64,000 nucleotides of DNA from Owenia fusiformis. Taxonomy: Eukaryota; Annelida; Polychaeta; Sabellida; Oweniidae. The notes beneath the pieces are model-generated. The model did no database searches and was not told the origin of the DNA. It saw only the letters and a program-made list of their open reading frames with translations. Where the stretch lies: contig CAIIXF020000012.1 of the NCBI GenBank assembly GCA_903813345.2, positions 2,705,318 through 2,769,317 on the forward strand. The letters run 5' to 3'. The position numbers and the translations under genes were made by a program. Below, piece after piece: positions 46,501 to 55,405 of this stretch. How positions within the stretch are numbered: the first letter of the stretch is position 1; each line of letters opens with the position of its first letter.

Positions 46501-49500
46501 AAAGTTGCTCAGACAGGTGTCGAGTATTCAATTTTCATGTAAACCCCAAAGTCGGCTCAAACAGGTGTCGAGCATGCAAATTTCAAGTAGCTACTGTTTT
46601 TTCTTCATGATGTACTAGAAATTTAATTGAGATAAACCCGCACTTTCTGAATTCAAAAATTTTCATTCAATTCTCATTCCTTTATCTTACCTGAGATTTA
46701 CAGCATATTACATTACATTACATTAATTTGTCCATCCATATTTCAGAATTTGCGGATTTACTTTAGTTCATTTCTATGATATTCTTATAATTTGGTATTC
46801 ATGTATTGATTTGTGTGTATCAATAAATGATTTAACTACTTTCTATTTAATCTTCTTTTCTTTTGGGCTCTCGCGAGAGATCGCGCATGGCCTTATTTTC
46901 GCCCAAGAAGATGAGTTGGAGATGGTATTATAATATATCCAATTGAGCTAATTAACAGTTATGTCAAATTGTAAACTCTTGTAGCTAATTAACTTAAATT
47001 AGCCATTATTTTCCAAGGTATTGTGTTTTGTGTTAATTGGCTCAATATTTATTTATATTAATTTTATATTAATAATTTTACATGTACGACTCTCACGGCC
47101 ATATCTATACTCTACATGAACATAAATTCAAATTATTGACAATAATTTCATTTATGGCAATGTGAGAGTCGGTTAAGGTTTAGGTATGAACAAGCCCTAA
47201 GAAGACCATTCCCCGGTTATCCCAGGTAAATGTTTCTGGTAAGTTACACTGAACGAAACATCAAGCTTCAGATCTCGAGAGTACGAGATGAGACTTTAGA
47301 CGAGATATCGATAGGATTGTAGTTGGAGGGTTTTCTCCCTAGGTGCGTACAAAATCCATTAACATCAATGTAAGTTATACATTTCGATTCTTTTCCCTCA
47401 CCTCCTTCCCCAGCTTACACCACCAGTTGGAGCCTTATTTTCGCCCAAGAAGATGAGTTGGAGATGGTATTATAATATATCCAATTGAGCTAATTAACAG
47501 TTATGTCAAATTGTAAACTCTTGTAGCTAATTAACTTAAATTAGCCATTATTTTCCAAGGTATTGTGTTTTGTGTTAATTGGCTCAATATTTATTTATAT
47601 TAATTTTATATTAATAATTTTACATGTACGACTCTCACGGCCATATCTATACTCTACATGAACATAAAAGTAAATTAGATTAGTGTATAATGTCTGGATC
47701 TTTCTGTGTCAGCTTTTACAGTGTGTTTAAATTGCCCAGGGTCCACTCACTCGGTGCCAAAATATGATTTTCCTAAAACATTCTTATTAGTTTCTCAATT
47801 TCTCATTTCAAACTTAGCACATACTGTATAAGATGGGATATGTTACATTTGTTTATTTTTCCCATTTATACTTATAATTTAGTTTTGTTGCTTATATATC
47901 CATATAGGCTAATTATAGTAATTATATTATATTTATCATATTATATTTATACATTATATTATATTAAAAGCTCAAAATAGTCTCTATATCTCTCTAGGTA
48001 ATTTGACTTGTTCAAGATATGTACAATCTGCTAAGAAGGTCAGATATTTTTTTATTTGCACTTCAGCAGGACCCTTATTATAAGTGTACATTTGTATATT
48101 GACAACATTATCTGGGGCTTGCAATAATATCAAGGTGTTTAAAAATTGGAAAATTAAATTATGTAGAAAGTTTCATTCTTGAACAGAATTTTCACTGCAA
48201 TTTTTCGAAAGAGGCCCCTCGTAAACATTTTCCACTTTTTGTTATGTCCCCACCACATAGTGTGGGGCCATATTGTCGGCCAAGGCGCGTCCGTCCGTCC
48301 GTCTGTCCGTCCGTCCGCCCGTCTGTCCGTCCGTCTGTCCGTCCGTACGTCCGGGAGTTTTCTCCAAAACCGCTACAGATATCACCTTCAAATTTTCAGG
48401 GATAACTTATGAGTGCATACAGATGTGGATGAAAAAAAATTAACTCCATACCTACTTCCTGTCGGCCATTTTGAAGTCAAATGCTAAAATCCTTGTCTGC
48501 AAACTTTAAGAAAAACGGCTTCACAGTTGCTTTTAAAACTTTAACATCTTGTTCAGCTCACTTCATTCTAGATCTGATTAGGTTTTGGACCTGTTAGCTC
48601 AGTCATGTCAGCCATTTTGAATGTCTTAAGAAAAGTTAGCGCACGATAATACTTTGTATCATATTGAATGGTGTTTTTGAGTTTTCATATTCTAACTATT
48701 TAGTAGCTTTATAAATAATTTCAGATGTACTTTGTTGTTAAAGCCTATGTTGTTGTTAACAGTATTTATATGTGATAATTTTGTAAAAAGAAATCAGCAA
48801 AAACTCATGATCACTTTTTTATTGTCAGCCATTTTGGATTTTTCCGTCCTAAAATCTTGTCTGTGGAGTCTTGTCTACGTGTTTCCAGGTGAACCATTTG
48901 GTGGATCAATTCTTGATTTTCAGGGATGATTCTTAGTATAAAAATCTAGATCTGATTAGTTTTTTGGCATTCTGGGTAAATGTCAAGGCAGCCATTTTGG
49001 ATTTTCCGTCCTAAAATCTTGTCTGTAAAGTCTTGTCTACGCGTTTTCAGGTGAACTGTTTGGTAGATCAATTTCAATTTTTCAGGGATGATCCTTAATA
49101 TGAAAATGTACAACTGATTAGTTTTTTGGCATTCTGGGTAATTGTCAAGGCAGCCATTTTGGATTTTCCGTCCTAAACTATTGTCTGTAAAGTCTTGTCT
49201 ACGCATTTCCAGGTGAACAGTTCTGTAGATCAATTTCAAATTTTCAGGGATGATTCTTAGTATGAAAATCTAGATCTGATTAGTATTTGGGCATTCTGGG
49301 TAAATGCCAAGGCAGCCATTTTGGATTTTTCGTCCTAAAATCTTGTCTGTAGAGTTTTGTCTACGCATTTCCCGGTGAACCGTTTGGTAGATCAATTTCA
49401 AATTTTCAGGGATGATTCTTAATATGAAAATCTAGATCTGATCAGTTTTTTGGCATTCTGGATAAATGTCAAGGCAGCCATTTTGGATTTTCCGTCTTAA

Positions 49501-52500
49501 AATCCTGCCCGTAAAGTCTTGTCTATGCGTTTTTAGGTGAACCGTTTTGTAGATCAATTTCAAATTTTCAGGGATGATTCTTAGTATGAAAATCTAGATC
49601 TGATTAGTTTTTTGGCATTCTGGATAAATGCCAAGGCAGCCATTTTGGATTTTCCGTCTTAAAATCCTGCCCGTAAAGTCTTCTCTACGCGTTTTTAGGT
49701 GAACCGTTTTGTAGATCAATTTCAAATTTTCAGGGATGATTCTTAGTATGAAAATCTAGATCTGATTAGTTTTTTGGCATTCTAGGTAAATTTTAAGGTG
49801 GCCATTTTGGATTTTCCGTCATCAAATTGTGTCGGTAAAGTCTTGTCTACTCATTTTTAGGATAACCATTTGACAGGATCACCCATAGGTGGGGACATTT
49901 TGTACACATTTGTGTTCTTGTTTCCCTTTATTAAAGGCTGAAGGTTTTGGTGAAGGTTGTTGTTGGTAAAGCAAGTGTGCAATATAAAAAACAATATTGA
50001 ATGGTGAATGGGAATAAATGTGGTGTAGGCTATATGTTTATTACTTATGTGCTATAAGGTATTATGGTTGTATGTTGGCACTTAACGTGTATAGTAAAAC
50101 CTGTATAAGTGGAACACATTTGGTACCTGTAAAAAGTGTTCCAGTTAAGAGGTGTTCCACTCACAGAGGTGTTCCACTTACAGAGGTGTTCCACTTTCAG
50201 AGGTGTTCCACTTTACAGGTTATACTGTACATGGTGGAGGGAAAGTTATTCTTCAAAAATAGAAACCATTGGTTGACCACCGAATAAATACTTTACAATA
50301 TTAAAATGTTGGTTTCTTGCAAAATCACCAAAAAATGAGACTGTATGTTTAAGAAAGTGAGCTCTCATAAGCCATATTTAGAAATAATTAAGTATCCATA
50401 TTATATATTGAATGAAGCCTAAGAGGTGGATGGATATTAATATCAAATACTTAATCAGAAACTAATATACCTATTTTCTTGCGCTAATATTGATATCAAG
50501 CTCCAATATAGGATACTTAAGGTACCATTCTTCAGATTATTTTTCCAATGGGTGCACATTATCTAATGAAGCATATTATGAAAATATGATTTATTTGCAG
50601 CATTCTTTCCATTTTATTGATCCAATATGATGCCTTTTGTAAAAATCAACCATGAAGAATAAATGGTGAGAATCATTGTTTCTAAAATTGATCTGATACT
50701 GCAGGTTGACACCTGCAAATCTGAAGACGTATTTAATATGATAGCTTCTTGTTGAACCTATTTAATTGCTTGAATACCTGCAGCGCCAAGATTTCTTGTG
50801 ACCAAAAACTGACCCAATACCTCGAGTGAAGACTTTGGAGAGACACATGCAATCATTCATAGAGTTCTTCATTAGAATTGGTCTTTTTATTATAAACTAC
50901 ATGTATGCAACTTATGTTTCTAAATGGATGCTCATTACTTTACCAACTTGAGAGTCATATGTTGTGTAATGACCCGAGGGCGCCCCAGGGGAATGACTAA
51001 CTAGGAATGACTAACCAACGAGCATAGTGTAACAAGCCAGATAAAGAAATTGAAAGAAAGTGTGCTAAATTCAATGCCCTGTGTGGGAATCGAACCTAGG
51101 ACCCTTGAATCCAAAGACTGATGCTCTACCGACTGAGCTATAAAGGCTTAAGCCACTACAGCTGGACTGTAGTAGCAACTTGCTATCAAGGGTCGTTACA
51201 GTTGTATAATATGTCACTGATTTGTCAATCATCTGTCAATCATCATGTAGATAATCATCAAGTGACCTGTCAATCATTATATATTTCATCATTTTTATTA
51301 GCTATCAATTGGATCAGCAGTTGGTGTGATGAGTGTAGTGACAGGTCAATTTGACATCAAATTGTTGCCCCGCCCACCAGGCAATGTGACCTGTCAATCA
51401 TAACATATTTCATCATTTGTAGCTATCAATTGGGTCAGCAGTTGGTGTGATGAGTGTAGTGAAAGGTCAATTTGACATCAAATTGTTGCCCCGCCCACCA
51501 GGCAATGTGACCTGTCAATCATAATACATTTCATTATCATTGTAGCTATCTATTGGGTCAGCAGTTGGTGTGATGAGTGTAGTGAAAGGTCAATTTGACA
51601 TCAAATTGTTGCCCCGTCACCAGGCAATGTGACCTGTCAATCATAATACATTTCATTATCATTGTAGCTATCTATTGGGTCAGCAGTTGGTGTGATGAGT
51701 GTAGTGAAAGGTCAGTTTGACATCAGATTGTTGCTCCGCCCAGAAGGCAATGTGACCTGTCAATCATAACATATTTCATCATTTGTAGCTATCAATTGGG
51801 TCAGCAGTTGGTGTGATGAGTGTAGTGAAAGGTCAATTTGACATCAGATTGTTGCTCCGCCCAGAAGGCAATGTGACCTGTCAATCATAACATATTTCAT
51901 CATTTGTAGCTATCAATTGGGTCAGCAGTTGGTGTGATGAGTGTAGTGAAAGGTCAATTTGACATCAAATTATTGCCTCGCCCACCCTGCAATGAAACGT
52001 GCGTGGAGCTGACAGAAACTCTCACAGAAGGTGAAATATGTAAGTATACTTTTATCTCTGCACCTCAGTTCAAATGTTCATTAGTTGAAAAACAATATGT
52101 TCCAATATTACATAACAATAAAAATGAGAAAATGTGATTTATCTAATTTTACACATTATTTTCAAATTTTGATTATTATTCACATGTTGAATTTATGTAG
52201 CTCAATGATTTGATCAATTCTGTGTTAACAAAATGTTTGTAATATTTCCTTTGTTATACGACTTGTTGACGACATTTGTCTTCGTAGTTATTTGAGGAAG
52301 TATACACTGCCTTTAGAAGAAACTATCTATATCAGACACATTACCAAACAATGAACTTATCTTATCATTAAAATAGAGATAACCTTGTGTAAGTTCAAAA
52401 GATAGATTCCTCGAAATATGTATTACATTGTATTCTTAGGTCACTGACCAACCTTAATTTAAATTTCACTAATAATCTGAAGAATTGAGAAGCATGTTTA

Positions 52501-52826
52501 TTATGTCCATAATAGCAGTGTATCAATATATATTTCAGTGGTCTTTACTGACAACTTATGGTATCTCGACTACCTTCCCAATGGGATCCTCGCATTCTCG
52601 TGAACTAATATAATCAGTATTTCAATATATTTCAGTGGTCTTTACTGACAACTTATGGTATCTCGACTACCTTCCAAATGGGATCTCGCATTCTCGTGAA
52701 CTAATATAATCAGTATTTCAATATATTTCAGTGGTCTTTACTGACAACTTATGGTATCTCGACTACCTTCCAAATGGGCCTGGAGAAAGCATTGCAATAG
52801 GAGTTGGAGGCAATTTTGATGATTAA
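34597..52826 (+). CDS. Single-pass membrane protein with JmjC/cupin-like domain lacking metal ligands
   Basis: Seven exons: 34597-34902, 38927-39028, 39337-39492, 39912-40048, 40628-40766, 51910-52039, 52732-52826. All join in phase; 1,065 nt give 354 aa. Start chosen at ATAATGGCG; an in-frame ATG at 34579 is possible. Residues 1-70 are charged and probably cytosolic, 71-85 (WAGICVLILAILFYF) span the membrane, and the rest carries sequons (NIS, NFS, NET) that suggest a lumenal or extracellular side. The later part follows JmjC/cupin_8 order: FLKRDIPLIVTDAMSDWP, SNWLFVS, then LLPRPPC, LTEGEILVFTDNLWY and a Gly-rich end GVGGNFDD. The expected H-x-D and distal His are not visible (KRFKPLSIGSAVG and NLWYLDY occupy those places), so it may be a pseudoenzyme. 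Intron 5 (11.1 kb) holds a retrotransposon. Exons 2, 6 and 7 are each preceded by tandem copies of their own acceptor region. Confidence 0.85.
34938..35954. mobile_element. Foldback element with tandem subrepeats in intron 1
   Basis: The left end (around GCAAGACTTACGCCTG and TTTTTTAAGTAGCGCAAGGA) is repeated inverted at the right end (TCCTTGCGCTACTTAAAAAA, then CAGGCGTTAGTCTTGC). Arms exceed 150 bp and carry a ~45-60-bp subrepeat with 'CATTGTCACGGTCATACCAGG'-like sequence, reiterated about nine times on the right side. The 142-codon frame at 35391-35819 is produced by this repeat and is not a gene. Confidence 0.85.
36780..37629. mobile_element. 850-bp near-perfect palindrome (foldback element)
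   Basis: Arms of about 410 bp start CACCCTATGCAGACAGAGCC and end with its reverse complement. They meet near 37190-37215 around GCGGAGCTACG. The phrase ATTGGGTGCGGAGC occurs twice in each arm. High arm identity indicates recent formation or conversion. Frames such as 37434-37625 and 36784-36975 are mirror images and not genes. Confidence 0.9.
38029..38165 (+). repeat. Short tandem repeat CATATGGATTGATATGAAAA
   Basis: The unit CATATGGATTGATATGAAAA plus a variable AT linker recurs about four times. It lies in intron 1 of the cupin-like gene, ahead of the splice-acceptor array. Confidence 0.85.
38272..38926 (+). repeat. Array of ~25 copies of the exon 2 splice acceptor
   Basis: The motif TATTTCAGTTGATATTGCCC (19-35-bp period, many variants) is repeated about 25 times directly before exon 2. 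The real boundary at 38926/38927 reads TTTTCAG then TTGATATTGCC, so each unit reproduces the acceptor AG and the first nine exon bases. Most units keep CAG; some have CAA or TAG. Confidence 0.92.
40211..40409. mobile_element. MITE with CCCGTAGCCAGG ends
   Basis: A 199-bp element is bounded by the perfect inverted repeat CCCGTAGCCAGG / CCTGGCTACGGG, with a C-run near the left end. A shorter relative lies at 57882-57970. It sits in intron 4 of the cupin-like gene. Confidence 0.88.
40841..41108 (+). repeat. Split direct repeat A1
   Basis: Starts TTCAAATTATTGACAATAAT and ends CGATTCTTTT. Matches A2 throughout. Contains GTGAGAGTCG, the reverse complement of CGACTCTCAC near the end of the B repeats. 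Confidence 0.95.
42083..42705 (+). pseudogene. SGNH-hydrolase relic of the retrotransposon
   Basis: IRVSIIGHSFVRKIEE gives block I (G-x-S), DMAILQLGENDL gives block III (G-x-N-D), and DPIHLN at about 42681 gives the D-x-x-H block. A stop near 42318 and later shifts break the frame. SGNH-type esterase domains are known in Ngaro-like elements; their role is unclear. Confidence 0.7.
42930..43505 (+). repeat. AT-rich minisatellite inside the retrotransposon
   Basis: Two related unit types of about 85-90 bp share TATATCATATGCATTTAT: one with 'TTTATTCTTAAAGGTTATCA' (42960-43210), the other with 'GATTAGCCTTATGGGCATCA' (43260-43505). The 99-codon frame 42963-43262 is a repeat artefact. Confidence 0.85.
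43607..45120 (+). pseudogene. gag-like and reverse-transcriptase pieces of the retrotransposon
   Basis: 43607-43798 is a Ser/Thr/Pro-rich start. About 44215-44545 reads FPEWVRAFSIFIAVYTQRF and a Cys-containing segment CPFNHTCPTCKM. 44640-44900 has the N-terminal RT palm (LGPFDQPP, then VIHNLSHP across frames). 44906-45109 is the RT tail (LLSAIGFLSYCC). The middle of the palm with the Y-x-D-D site is missing, as if deleted. A ~100-bp sequence at 44011-44109 is repeated at 46704-46812. Confidence 0.75.
45195..45440 (+). pseudogene. RNase H piece of the retrotransposon
   Basis: A frame reading SFTDASTTIGYGAV, then WKELDINILELYPI and HSDNEAVV shows the D...E...D order of RNase H. A stop follows within the domain. 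Confidence 0.7.
45515..46470 (+). pseudogene. Tyrosine recombinase of the retrotransposon
   Basis: 45590-45811 gives an N-terminal core-binding part (QAPSTRKSYDLLVQF). 46026-46433 gives the catalytic part with KCHSLRIGGATWATN (H-x-L-R box) and the terminal region. The segment holding the first Arg is interrupted by stops. A one-base shift near 46405 turns the expected L-G-R-W into L-G-D-G just before the tyrosine-bearing end. Family: DIRS/Ngaro YR. Confidence 0.85.
46868..46879. promoter_or_regulatory. CTCTCGCGAGAG palindrome next to B1
   Basis: A perfect 12-bp palindrome containing TCTCGCGAGA lies 10 bp before repeat B1. The same decamer occurs in the DDX52 promoter. Whether it serves the element as a promoter or packaging/recombination site is unknown. 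Confidence 0.45.
46890..47126 (+). repeat. Split direct repeat B1
   Basis: Starts GCCTTATTTTCGCCCAAGAA, ends CATGAACATAAA; matches B2 throughout and abuts A2 directly. Confidence 0.95.
47127..47394 (+). repeat. Split direct repeat A2
   Basis: 268-bp repeat of A1, joined directly to B1 and followed by a 37-bp spacer before B2. Confidence 0.95.
47432..47668 (+). repeat. Split direct repeat B2, right end of the element
   Basis: 237-bp repeat of B1. The shared sequence stops at CATGAACATAAA, which defines the element's right end at 47668. 47669-48243 then shows AT-rich intron only. Confidence 0.95.
48244..49898. mobile_element. Element with ATGTCCCCACC ends, CCGT microsatellite and tandem core
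   Basis: An 11-bp inverted repeat (ATGTCCCCACC / GGTGGGGACAT) bounds 1,655 bp. A CCGT/CTGT microsatellite lies at 48287-48353. Then six or so ~173-bp tandem units run from about 48820 to 49850, each with AAATTTTCAGGGATGATTCT, AAATCTAGATCTGATTAGT and CAGCCATTTTGGATTTTCCG. The 97-codon minus frame here is a repeat artefact. It lies in intron 5 of the cupin-like gene. Confidence 0.85.
50092..50228. mobile_element. Small Tc1/pogo-like MITE with GGAACAC subrepeats
   Basis: Ends AGTAAAACCTGTATAAGTGG and the inverted CCACTTTACAGGTTATACT. The interior is a run of GAGGTGTTCCACTT units (about four). A relative lies at 56505-56656. Confidence 0.75.
50965..51200 (-). mobile_element. tRNA-derived element with short terminal inverted repeats
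   Basis: TGTAATGACCC at the left and GGGTCGTTACA at the right form nearly perfect inverted ends flanked by GTTG on both sides (possible 4-bp target duplication). Within it, minus strand 51146-51075 reads as a tRNA-like unit with A box (TAGCTCAGTCGGTAGAGC) and B box (GGTTCGATTCC). The anticodon arm does not pair, so it is not a working tRNA. The 5' flank and the tail CATTGAATTTAGCACAC are shared with the copy at 57511. Confidence 0.75.
51302..51909 (+). repeat. Five upstream copies of the exon 6 acceptor and exon start
   Basis: Units of 121-123 bp start at 51302, 51423, 51546, 51668 and 51789, each a TAG acceptor followed by about 80 nt of exon 6 (SAVGVMSVVKGQFDI), in front of the real exon at 51910. 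In the copies the frame leaves the exon after RPPGNVTCQS and meets TAA (copy 3 has a 1-bp loss). Only the last copy continues to CNETCVELTE and a GTAAG donor. Confidence 0.92.
52539..52731 (+). repeat. Two upstream copies of the exon 7 acceptor and exon start
   Basis: TATTTCAG followed by TGGTCTTTACTGACAACTTA occurs at 52539, 52636 and, as the real exon, 52732 (period 96-97 bp). The two copies share the first ~55 exon bases, then turn into CTCGCATTCTCGTGAACTAA, which would end the protein early. Confidence 0.92.
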
Positions 52827-53062
52827 AGACAGCAAGGAACTCATTGAACTGATAGACAAATGGTGCCAGGGGTGATACATGGATGTAATTATGCATGGGG
52901 CAGGACATGAGGCAAGACAGCATTGAACTGATAGACAAATGGTGCCAGGGGTGAAAGAGGGGTGTAATTAGGCATGGGGCAGGACATGAGGCAAGACAGC
53001 ATTGAACTGATAAACAAATGGTTCCAGGGGTGAGACATGGATGTAACGAGGCATGAGGAGGT
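52827..53062 (+). repeat. Tandem ~80-90-bp repeats in the 3' UTR of the cupin-like gene
   Basis: AGACAGCA...TTGAACTGATAGACAAATGG...CCAGGGGTGA recurs at about 52827, 52915 and 52994, beginning right after the stop codon. Confidence 0.85.
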
Positions 53063-53358
53063 GAGGCAATTGCCTCAACAAAATTTCAGAGAAAAATATC
53101 ACTGCAGACATTTTTCAATTGAAATCCTGAAAATGAAGCCTAATGCTAATATGTATATTGCTATTTACTTCATTTTTAGCTCGCCTATTTAAATTTGCCT
53201 CACCTATTTATTCACCTATGACTACACCCCAGTGATATCTGCATTTAGTTTGCAAGTTATAGACATAAAGTATATATGAAACTATTGTGCCAAAATCCCA
53301 AAACCCAGGCATTAGGGTGTGAATACTGTATATGATGAATATATATGTGGCAAATATA

Positions 53359-53574
53359 CAGGGTGTCAAGAAACTACAGCACCACTCCACATAGCAAGAA
53401 CAGGTTAACTAAAATAATGCATACTGTGTCATGTCATTTTAGAGGAATTGAATTCTGGTATTACCTTGAAAATATTAGCCTTTGTATGATTAAAAATCAC
53501 TAAATAACTAACATTCTTGGAAAAAGTTTTTTTTACCATTTTTCTATTATATTTTGACACCCTGTATATATGAT
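53359..53574. mobile_element. Mariner-type MITE with TA target
   Basis: 216 bp, CAGGGTGTCAAGAAACTACA to TTTTGACACCCTG, flanked by TA on both sides; inverted similarity extends a short way inward. Confidence 0.8.
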
Positions 53575-55403
53575 ATAATAAAAATCACCTGGTATGACAA
53601 GTATAATTAAGAGTGAACAACACACAGTATATATTGATTTACAAATTACCAATGACTTAGTTTTATTGCAATAATTTATAAGCTACTACAATTACATTAT
53701 TCAGTACAGTAAAACCTGTGTATTTGAGGATTATGTCTACATGTAACTTTTAGTCCTATGAGACACTATTGTAAATTGTCATGCTTCTGTAAGTCTCTAT
53801 TTAGTACAGTGAATCTACAATTATGTTGTATCATTATTGTAACTCATAGTCATAATACATGTGAAAATCTCTATTTAGTACAGTTAACCCTGTATTTGAG
53901 ACACTGTTGTAACTCTAGTCAAATTGCACATGTAAATCTCTGTTTATGAGGCACTATTTTATCAATGAATTAGAATATTTCACATTATTTTATGACTCAA
54001 TGAATTAGAATATTTTACATTATTTTATGACTCCATTTATAACTTCCATCTACAGTTTATTTTTACAGTCTAACTGTAACTGGAATATATCACTCTACAT
54101 GATTACAAAACTTTACAATATTATTGTACTAAACAACCTTACAAAATCTATAAATACAACGATAAGTACACTCCCTTCTAATTGAGAATTCTCTTTTGGA
54201 TCATTTTCAAGGCCTGTTTTTGTTTGTTTGACTCGTTTAAAAAATATAAAATTTGTTATAAAGTTCCGAACTATTGTAATTAAAATTAAAATGAACAAAA
54301 TTATGATACAGTCATTGACAGCTTTGATATACTCTCAAAAGAAAACTTGCTAAACTTATGGAGGGGAGTGTATAATTGTACAATTTAATAGCATATGCAA
54401 TTACAACTTAAAGAAATTATAAATAAACATGATTGTATAATGACTCCAAGCATTTTGCTTGTTCATAGTGGTATTTAGTGTCATATTTATAGTGTCATAT
54501 TTTATGACTCCACTAAGTGTATTAAAATTAAGATAATAAAAATAGTTCTATAATTTAAAACAATATACAATGTAGGATATCCTAAAAATTAAGATAATAT
54601 ACATAGGTTTTAGACCAACATAAAGATTGAAATGGTGTAGTTTGTCTTTAGAGTGATAGACAGCTTCACTGCGCTGTCATCTTTTAATGGACTTTCTATT
54701 TCAAGTCTATGGTAATACTTGAAGATACAATCATTTAGTTTACAATATATCATGCACATGTTACAATGTACTTAGTATGAATAAATTGACCACAATCATA
54801 CGATTAAAAATAACATATTTCTCAAGAAGCCCATTTTCATAATCGACTATACAAAAATACATGGTTTTGAAGATCCTACATCATGGCAACTTGATTTAAT
54901 ACAATGTACACCAGGGGCGCCCCCAGGATTTCATAACATCAAAATATGCAACACATATTAACTCATGTGGACTAAATCACAGTACCCTACTCCCATACTG
55001 TAGCCTGTATTTCCTGAAAATGGATACAGGCTAGCCCACTGAAGTTGGAAATGGAGGACGTTTCTTTATATTATTCCATATTTCTCAAGGTATACCAGAT
55101 TTTACATAGGCCTATATTCCAAGTGTCCTACTTTGCATTGTATTGATTCATCGAGCAGTTTGCAATGTATTATTTACCAGAAAAGTCCTATAGACAAAGA
55201 TAGAGAATACCCGCACCATTTGCAACTTCACTGTAGTCTGTCTCCTTTTTAAAGAAATAAAGGCTAGAGTATGGGGGTAGGGTTTTGTATAAATATAAGG
55301 ACACTTTTAATAATACATGTACATGTATAAGCTGGCCTCTTTCTATATAAATCTTACACACAACTATATGCTTTAAAACATCATTTGAGAATGAACATTT
55401 AAA
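53575..55403. other. AT-rich intergenic stretch
   Basis: No gene is supported. Three diverged pogo-like ends (TACAGTAAAACCTGTGTATT at about 53707 and relatives near 53806 and 53878) and a short direct repeat around 53970-54010 are the only structures seen. Confidence 0.5.
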
Positions 55404-55405
55404 TA

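Larger units (their letters stand above)
40841..47668 (+). mobile_element. DIRS-order (Ngaro/PAT-type) tyrosine-recombinase retrotransposon
   Basis: The 6,828-bp element has the split direct repeat order A1-ORFs-B1-A2-B2: A1 40841-41108, B1 46890-47126, A2 47127-47394, B2 47432-47668. The two A copies (268 bp) and the two B copies (237 bp) look identical by eye. Between them lie, in order, an SGNH-hydrolase relic, an AT-rich minisatellite, a Ser/Pro-rich gag-like frame, reverse transcriptase and RNase H pieces, and a tyrosine recombinase with the H-x-L-R box. This layout is that of Ngaro/PAT elements, not LTR or LINE elements. The coding parts have stops, shifts and an RT deletion, so it is non-autonomous. 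It is inserted 74 bp after exon 5 of the cupin-like gene, in the same orientation. Confidence 0.93.

Noticed and set aside
40841-47668. LTR retrotransposon or endogenous virus
   Set aside because: There are no terminal LTRs with TG...CA ends; the A1-B1-A2-B2 layout and tyrosine recombinase place it in the DIRS order.
48946-49239. 97-codon minus frame
   Set aside because: It is produced by the ~173-bp tandem units of a transposable element; the peptide repeats itself.
51075-51146. Functional tRNA gene on minus
   Set aside because: The anticodon stem does not pair and the unit lies inside an inverted-ended repeat sharing its tail with 57511.
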